Shown: positions 6,635 to 10,493 of the stretch, in pieces
Numbering within the stretch: position 1 is the first letter of the stretch
Layout: each line of letters opens with the position of its first letter
NCBI GenBank assembly: GCA_003551805.1
Contig: PUNR01000129.1
Location: forward strand, 1-10,493
Source: Loktanella sp.
GTDB taxonomy: Bacteria > Pseudomonadota > Alphaproteobacteria > Rhodobacterales > Rhodobacteraceae
Direction of reading: 5' to 3'
Length of the DNA: 10,493 nucleotides
Made by a program: the position numbers and the translations under genes
Notes under the pieces: generated by a model
Seen by the model: only the letters and a program-made list of their open reading frames with translations
Told to the model about the DNA's origin: nothing
Database searches by the model: none

Positions 6635-6651
6635 TATATATATTTATTAAA
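6635..6651. other. AT run, likely DNA unwinding element
   Basis: TATATATATTTATTAAA is 17 consecutive A/T bases in a chromosome whose coding DNA is GC-rich. It sits 40 bases to the right of the 8-of-9 DnaA box at 6587-6595, a spacing in keeping with known origin unwinding elements. It may also serve as part of the hemJ promoter region. Confidence 0.55.
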
Positions 6652-6682
6652 GAAGCCTGACCTAACCGAAGCGAGATTAACC

Positions 6683-7132
6683 ATGCCCGATCTAGTGTTC
6701 AGCCTGTACCCCTGGATCAAAGCGTTGCACATCATGGCGGTTCTCGCGTGGATGGCGGGGTTGTTCTATCTGCCGCGTCTTTATGTGTACCATGCCGAAC
6801 GGGCGACGGTCGGGTCCGAACTGGACCAGACGTTCCGCGTGATGGAAGAAAAGCTGCTTCGGCTGATCATGAACCCTTCGATGATCGTGGCATGGCTGGC
6901 GGGGCTTGTCCTGCTGTCTATGGGGGTGTTTGATTGGGGTGCAGCCTGGTCCTGGATCAAGATCGCGGCAGTGTTGGGGATGACGGCTGCGCATGGCTGG
7001 ATGGCCAAACGCCGGAAAGAGTTCGCAGCAGGGCAGAATACGCGGACGGGCCGGACCTATCGTTTGTTCAACGAGGTGCCGACAGTCTTGATGGTCATCA
7101 TCGTCATCGCGGTGATTGTGCGCCCATTCTAA
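6683..7132 (+). CDS. hemJ: HemJ-type protoporphyrinogen IX oxidase (UPF0093 family membrane protein)
   Basis: 149 residues. HemJ carries out the six-electron oxidation of protoporphyrinogen IX to protoporphyrin IX, the penultimate step of heme synthesis, in the inner membrane. The sequence shows the family's P-W-I-K-A-L-H at 10-16, M-A-G-L-F-Y-L-P-R-L-Y-V-Y-H at 24-37, M-E-E-K-L-L-R-L-I-M-N-P at 54-65, W-I-K-I near 91-94 and a C-terminal R-x-F-N-E-V-P near 127-133. H16, H37 and H104 are candidate heme ligands or functional histidines. Four hydrophobic segments lie at about 12-35, 64-83, 90-107 and 132-147. The start was chosen at the ATG giving this N-terminus. It is the first rightward gene after the candidate origin; rho follows after 116 bases. 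Confidence 0.9.
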   Translation: MPDLVFSLYPWIKALHIMAVLAWMAGLFYLPRLYVYHAERATVGSELDQTFRVMEEKLLRLIMNPSMIVAWLAGLVLLSMGVFDWGAAWSWIKIAAVLGMTAAHGWMAKRRKEFAAGQNTRTGRTYRLFNEVPTVLMVIIVIAVIVRPF

Positions 7133-7139
7133 GGATCCG

Positions 7140-7168
7140 TTGACTCTGGCAGCGCGCTTGCTTATCAG
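7140..7168 (+). promoter_or_regulatory. Candidate rho promoter
   Basis: TTGACT (7140-7145, five of six to the -35 consensus) and TATCAG (7163-7168, four of six to -10) are separated by 17 bases, just after the hemJ stop. It would give a rho mRNA leader of roughly 70-75 bases. A GANTC site (GACTC, 7142-7146), the target of the CcrM methylase used by many alphaproteobacteria, overlaps the -35 element. Confidence 0.45.
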
Positions 7169-7174
7169 ACGCAT

Positions 7175-7192
7175 GTGTTCCGTCCGGAGCAC
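7175..7192 (+). other. Hairpin in the rho mRNA leader
   Basis: GTGTTCC (7175-7181) and GGAGCAC (7186-7192) can form a 7-bp stem, with one G-U pair, around the loop GTCC. It would be at or near the 5' end of the transcript from the candidate promoter. No T-run follows, so it is not an intrinsic terminator. rho is autoregulated through its leader in E. coli; whether this hairpin plays a part is unknown. Confidence 0.35.
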
Positions 7193-7248
7193 TGATCTCC
7201 CTATCTGACCATATATCGCTGGCTGCCGTGCCAGAACTGGATTTTGCC

Positions 7249-8520
7249 ATGCAACAAGACCGTTTGAACCTTGCCGACCTGAAGGCGCAAAGCCCCAAGG
7301 ACCTTTTGTCGATGGCTGAAGAGCTGGAGATCGAAAACGCATCCACGATGCGCAAGGGCGACATGATGTTCGCGATCCTGAAAGAACGTGCCGATGACGA
7401 ATGGGTCATCGGTGGTGACGGCGTGCTGGAAGTGTTGCAGGACGGTTTTGGGTTTCTGCGGTCGCCTTCGGCGAATTACCTGCCGGGGCCGGATGATATT
7501 TATGTCTCGCCTGACATGATCCGGCAGTATTCTTTGCGTACCGGTGACACCGTCGAAGGTGTCATGAAGGACCCCAATGATAATGAACGCTATTTCGCGC
7601 TGACATCGGTCGAGCGGATCAACTTTGAAGACCCTGAAAAGGCGCGTCACAAGGTTGCATTTGACAACCTGACGCCGCTTTATCCCGATGAACGTCTGAA
7701 CATGGAAATCAATGATCCGACGGTCAAGGACCGGTCGGCCCGGATTATCGACCTTGTTGCGCCCATCGGTAAAGGCCAGCGGTCCTTGATCGTGGCGCCA
7801 CCCCGCACGGGTAAAACGGTGCTGTTGCAGAACATCGCCAATTCGATCGAGAAAAATCACCCAGAATGTTATCTGATCGTCTTGCTGATCGACGAACGGC
7901 CTGAAGAGGTGACCGATATGCAGCGTTCGGTGAAGGGTGAAGTTGTGTCTTCGACCTTCGATGAACCTGCAACCCGGCACGTAGCTGTGGCTGAAATGGT
8001 AATCGAAAAGGCAAAACGTCTGGTTGAGCATAAGCGAGACGTCGTGATTCTGCTGGATTCGATCACGCGCCTTGGACGGGCGTTTAACACGACTGTGCCA
8101 TCCTCTGGGAAGGTGTTGACCGGTGGTGTGGATGCGAACGCCCTGCAGCGGCCCAAGCGCTTCTTCGGGGCTGCACGCAACATCGAGGAAGGCGGGTCGC
8201 TGACGATTATCGCGACAGCATTGATCGACACCGGCAGCCGGATGGACGAGGTGATTTTTGAGGAATTCAAAGGGACCGGTAACAGCGAAATCGTGCTGGA
8301 TCGCAAGGTCGCGGACAAGCGCGTGTTCCCGGCGATGGATATCCTGAAATCCGGTACGCGGAAAGAAGAGCTGTTGGTCGACAAGTCCGATCTGGCCAAA
8401 ACTTATGTCTTGCGTCGGATTCTGAACCCGATGGGTACGACTGACGCGATCGAATTCCTGATCGGGAAGTTGAAGCAAACCAAGACAAATTCTGATTTCT
8501 TTGATTCAATGAACACATAA
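7249..8520 (+). CDS. rho: Transcription termination factor Rho
   Basis: 423 residues from ATG 7249 (E. coli Rho is 419). Rho is a hexameric RNA-dependent ATPase/translocase that ends transcription at Rho-dependent sites. In order: an N-terminal helical part (L-A-D-L-K-A-Q-S-P-K-D-L-L), a cold-shock-like RNA-binding domain with D-G-F-G-F-L-R near 65-71, the Walker A loop A-P-P-R-T-G-K-T at 183-190, I-D-E-R-P-E-E near 214-220, Walker B V-V-I-L-L-D with D270, the Q-loop P-S-S-G-K-V-L-T-G-G-V-D near 284-295, and R-P-K-R-F-F-G-A-A-R at 301-310. I prefer ATG 7249 to the in-frame GTG 7228 because the N-terminus then matches the family and GGA lies seven bases upstream. A plus-strand sample (7381-7440) has 24 G and 10 C by hand count. 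mnmE follows after 30 bases. Confidence 0.97.
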   Translation: MQQDRLNLADLKAQSPKDLLSMAEELEIENASTMRKGDMMFAILKERADDEWVIGGDGVLEVLQDGFGFLRSPSANYLPGPDDIYVSPDMIRQYSLRTGDTVEGVMKDPNDNERYFALTSVERINFEDPEKARHKVAFDNLTPLYPDERLNMEINDPTVKDRSARIIDLVAPIGKGQRSLIVAPPRTGKTVLLQNIANSIEKNHPECYLIVLLIDERPEEVTDMQRSVKGEVVSSTFDEPATRHVAVAEMVIEKAKRLVEHKRDVVILLDSITRLGRAFNTTVPSSGKVLTGGVDANALQRPKRFFGAARNIEEGGSLTIIATALIDTGSRMDEVIFEEFKGTGNSEIVLDRKVADKRVFPAMDILKSGTRKEELLVDKSDLAKTYVLRRILNPMGTTDAIEFLIGKLKQTKTNSDFFDSMNT

Positions 8521-8550
8521 CTTATTGTTCTTAAACAATGGGTTAGGCCT

Positions 8551-9831
8551 ATGGATACGATCTTTGCACTCGCCACCGCCCAAGGCAGGGCAGGTGTGGC
8601 TGTTATCCGCATTTCTGGTCCGGATGCGGTAACGGCGTCCGCGCGTCTGATGTCTACGGTACCGGCAAAGCGTGGCTTGCGGAAGCTGACAGACACTGAA
8701 GGAGCGCTGATTGACGAAGCGCTGGTTTTGCGGTTCGACGCCGGAAAAAGCTTTACCGGTGAGGATGTGATCGAGCTGCAATTGCACGGCAGCCCTGCTG
8801 TTGTGGCGGCGATGCTGCGGCTCTTAGGTGACGACGGGGCATTGCGCCCAGCTGAACCGGGTGAATTTACGCGCAGAGCACTGGACAACGGGCGGCTTGA
8901 CCTTGCGCAAGTCGAAGGCTTGGCCGACCTGATTGATGCAGAGACTGAAAGTCAGCGTAAACAGGCTGTCCGTGTGTTTTCAGGCGCTTTGGGTGAGATT
9001 GCTGATAGCTGGCGAACACGTTTGGTGCGGGCGGCTGCGCTGTTGGAAGCGACGATAGATTTTGTCGACGAAGATGTGCCTGTCGATGTCGTGCCTGAAG
9101 TCCGGCAGCTTTTGTCTGGCGTCCAGCAAGAAATGATGCGCGAAGCGGCAGGCGTTCAAATGGCAGAGCGTCTGCGCGATGGCTTTGAAGTAGCGATCAT
9201 CGGTGCGCCCAATGTTGGTAAATCGACGCTTTTGAACCGGCTGGCGCGACGGGATGTGGCGATCACGTCCGAAATCGCCGGCACCACTCGTGATGTTATC
9301 GAAGTGCGGTTGGATCTGGGCGGGATACCCGTGACCCTCCTGGATACCGCCGGATTGCGCGAAACAGACGATATCGTCGAAGGGCTGGGCGTAGCAAGAG
9401 CGCGGCAGCGCGCGGCTGATGCGGACCTGCGGGTCCATATGTTGTTGGATGAAGCCGTTCCATCGCATGATCTTGACGCTGGTGATATCTATGTGCGCGC
9501 GAAGGCAGATGTCGCTGACACGTCTGGGCTGGCTGTTTCGGGGCTGACAGGGCTTGGCGTGGATGAATTGGTATCGCTGATTGGTAGTGAGCTTGGCCGA
9601 CGGGTTAGCACGGTAGGTCTTGCCATGCGGGAACGTCACAGGTTGGCGTTAGAGCGTGCGGTGACCTATCTGACCGCAGTAGAAGCAGGTCTTGACGCAC
9701 AGCATGGCATGATGGACCTGATCGCCGAAGATCTGCGTTCTGCCATCCGCGCAGTGGATAGCCTTGTCGGGCGGGTTGATGTAGAACAGGTCCTAGACGA
9801 GATTTTTTCCAGCTTTTGCATTGGCAAATGA
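8551..9831 (+). CDS. mnmE: tRNA modification GTPase MnmE
   Basis: 426 residues, somewhat shorter than the usual ~450. MnmE with MnmG installs the (carboxymethyl)aminomethyl group at C5 of wobble uridine 34 in a set of tRNAs. The N-terminal folate-binding domain begins T-I-F-A-L-A-T-A and includes P-G-E-F-T-R-R-A-L-D-N-G-R-L-D-L near 103-118. The G domain has G1 G-A-P-N-V-G-K-S-T at 218-226, G2 A-G-T-T-R-D at 243-248 and G3 D-T-A-G-L at 265-269. The G4 position reads A-K-A-D (317-320) where N-K-x-D is expected, and the G3-G4 stretch is short. The C-terminal F-C-I-G-K with C423 is intact. Start: AGG four bases before ATG. mnmG begins 12 bases after the stop, suggesting one transcript for the partner enzymes. 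Confidence 0.96.
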   Translation: MDTIFALATAQGRAGVAVIRISGPDAVTASARLMSTVPAKRGLRKLTDTEGALIDEALVLRFDAGKSFTGEDVIELQLHGSPAVVAAMLRLLGDDGALRPAEPGEFTRRALDNGRLDLAQVEGLADLIDAETESQRKQAVRVFSGALGEIADSWRTRLVRAAALLEATIDFVDEDVPVDVVPEVRQLLSGVQQEMMREAAGVQMAERLRDGFEVAIIGAPNVGKSTLLNRLARRDVAITSEIAGTTRDVIEVRLDLGGIPVTLLDTAGLRETDDIVEGLGVARARQRAADADLRVHMLLDEAVPSHDLDAGDIYVRAKADVADTSGLAVSGLTGLGVDELVSLIGSELGRRVSTVGLAMRERHRLALERAVTYLTAVEAGLDAQHGMMDLIAEDLRSAIRAVDSLVGRVDVEQVLDEIFSSFCIGK

Positions 9832-9835
9832 GGAG

Positions 9836-9851
9836 TGTTTCACGTGAAACA
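9836..9851. promoter_or_regulatory. parS: parS centromere site (ParB binding)
   Basis: TGTTTCACGTGAAACA is a perfect 16-bp palindrome and an exact match to the bacterial parS consensus TGTTNCACGTGAAACA. ParB nucleates here and spreads as a CTP-dependent clamp, and ParA moves the complex to segregate the origin region. The site covers the last eight bases before mnmG and its first codons; the central CACGTG includes the GTG start. It is about 3.2 kb right of the candidate origin, where alphaproteobacterial parS sites are expected. Confidence 0.93.
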
Positions 9852-10493
9852 TCATGACTATGACGTCATCGTAATTGGTGGTGGCCACGCTGGTAGCGAG
9901 GCGGCGCATGCCGCTGCGCGGATGAACGTGCGGACAGCTTTGGTCACGCTGACACGCCGGTCAATCGGTGTGATGTCATGCAATCCTGCAATTGGCGGCC
10001 TGGGAAAAGGTCATTTGGTCCGCGAAATTGACGCATTGGATGGTGTCATGGGCCACGTCGCAGACCGCGCCGGAATACAATTCCGGCTGCTAAACCGTAA
10101 AAAAGGACCGGCCGTGCAGGGGCCCCGTGCTCAGACGGACCGGGCTATTTATCGTGATACAATGCAGGCTGTTCTGTCTGCCGAACCAAACTTGACGATA
10201 ATCGAGGGCGAGGCGACCGATCTTCTGATGGATGGCGACCGCGTCGCCGGGGTAGAGATGCGCGATGGACAGGTCTTGTCGGCGCAAAGCGTCATTCTGA
10301 CAACAGGAACATTCTTGCGTGGCGTGATCCATATCGGTGATGTGTCACGGCCTGGTGGCCGGATGGGTGATGAGCCGGCAGTACGAATGGCCGAGCGTCG
10401 GGATAGCTTCGGTCTGCCTTTGGGTCGCCTTAAGACCGGAACCCCGCCAAGGCTTGATGGCCGGACGATCCGCTGGGACCTGTTGGAAACGCA
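9844..10493 (+). CDS. mnmG: tRNA uridine-5-carboxymethylaminomethyl modification enzyme MnmG, N-terminal part (3' cut by window edge)
   Basis: 216 codons are visible of a protein normally about 620 residues. MnmG is the FAD- and NADH-using partner of MnmE in modification of tRNA wobble uridine. The FAD dinucleotide motif V-I-V-I-G-G-G-H-A-G is at 8-17, and C-N-P-A-I-G-G-L-G-K-G at 46-56, N-R-K-K-G-P-A-V-Q-G-P-R-A-Q near 84-97, T-T-G-T-F-L-R-G near 153-160 and L-K-T-G-T-P-P-R-L near 196-204 are family hallmarks. The start is GTG 9844, with AGGAG (9831-9835) eight bases upstream. An in-frame GTG at 9835 would abut the Shine-Dalgarno with no spacer. The 5' end is built around a parS site, so its first residues (M-K-H) are partly fixed by ParB recognition. 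Confidence 0.96.
   Translation, partial: MKHHDYDVIVIGGGHAGSEAAHAAARMNVRTALVTLTRRSIGVMSCNPAIGGLGKGHLVREIDALDGVMGHVADRAGIQFRLLNRKKGPAVQGPRAQTDRAIYRDTMQAVLSAEPNLTIIEGEATDLLMDGDRVAGVEMRDGQVLSAQSVILTTGTFLRGVIHIGDVSRPGGRMGDEPAVRMAERRDSFGLPLGRLKTGTPPRLDGRTIRWDLLET

Larger units (their letters stand above)
6276..6682. other. oriC: Candidate chromosomal replication origin (oriC)
   Basis: A 407-base gene-free, AT-rich gap between the divergent maf and hemJ genes. DnaA boxes (consensus TTATCCACA): perfect at 6275-6283 (minus), 8 of 9 at 6562-6570 (minus, TGTTGATAA as read on plus) and 6587-6595 (plus, TGATCCACA), and 7 of 9 at 6349-6357, 6388-6396, 6419-6427 and 6574-6582. At equal base frequencies about 0.09 sites of 8 or better would be expected on both strands here. 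An IHF-like site (8 of 9 defined bases) lies at 6557-6569. The run TATATATATTTATTAAA (6635-6651) next to the close pair of boxes is a natural unwinding element; a second AT-rich patch is at 6474-6526. Established knowledge: alphaproteobacterial origins lie between the maf-aroE-coaE-dnaQ side and the hem-rho-mnmE-mnmG side. No credible coding sequence is seen. Confidence 0.78.

Noticed and set aside
7228..7248. GTG start of rho giving seven extra residues
   Set aside because: No Shine-Dalgarno before it; the family N-terminus begins at ATG 7249.
7201..8478. 425-codon open frame antisense to rho
   Set aside because: It is an artefact of codon bias opposite a long GC-rich gene. The protein is rich in Arg, His and Gln without a recognisable domain, while the plus strand encodes a full-length canonical Rho.
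8525..8538. TTGTT-CTTA-AACAA inverted repeat as a rho terminator
   Set aside because: Five A/T-rich base pairs with no T-run are too weak to claim, and mnmE follows closely in the same direction.
9835..9843. GTG 9835 as the mnmG start (giving M-F-H-V-K-H)
   Set aside because: The AGGA would directly abut this start. GTG 9844 has AGGAG eight bases upstream. The longer form cannot be fully excluded, since some related proteins are annotated this way.
1..10493. Mobile elements, CRISPR, tRNA/rRNA, toxin-antitoxin or defence genes
   Set aside because: No terminal repeats, transposase, spaced repeats or RNA gene structure were seen; all main genes are core housekeeping genes in a conserved order.

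Overview
The window looks like the chromosomal replication-origin region of an alphaproteobacterium, most probably a member of the Rhodobacteraceae (roseobacter-type). The gene content and protein sequences support this: an MFS permease end, Smr, MltA, a Tim44-domain protein, FxsA, SecB, DnaQ, CoaE, AroE and Maf lie on the left, and HemJ, Rho, MnmE and MnmG lie on the right. This order is the conserved neighbourhood known around alphaproteobacterial origins. The genus cannot be fixed from the sequence alone.

Left part (1-6275). The end of an MFS permease gene runs rightward and meets a leftward cluster of smr, mltA and a Tim44-domain gene (203-2429). fxsA and secB follow on the plus strand (2541-3591). 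A tight leftward operon maf-aroE-coaE-dnaQ (6275 down to 3584) has gene junctions of -4, -4 and +3 bases. It encodes a nucleotide pyrophosphatase, shikimate dehydrogenase, dephospho-CoA kinase and the DNA polymerase III proofreading subunit.

Centre (6276-6682). A 407-base gene-free, AT-rich stretch separates the two divergent gene sets. It has one perfect DnaA box (at the maf start codon), two boxes with 8 of 9 matches, several weaker ones, and a run of 17 consecutive A/T bases. I read it as a candidate oriC. G/C skew on the plus strand also changes sign between the left and right arms in the samples I counted by hand.

Right part (6683-10493). hemJ (protoporphyrinogen oxidase type), rho, mnmE and the 5' part of mnmG all run rightward, away from the candidate origin. 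The mnmG start codon lies inside a perfect 16-bp palindrome identical to the ParB-binding parS consensus, so the window carries both a likely origin and a likely centromere about 3.2 kb apart.

The genes are housekeeping genes. I found no mobile element, CRISPR array, RNA gene or defence system. The points of interest are regulatory: a DnaA box in the ribosome-binding-site spacer of maf, parS over the mnmG start, a candidate rho promoter and leader, and a MnmE with an altered G4 motif.
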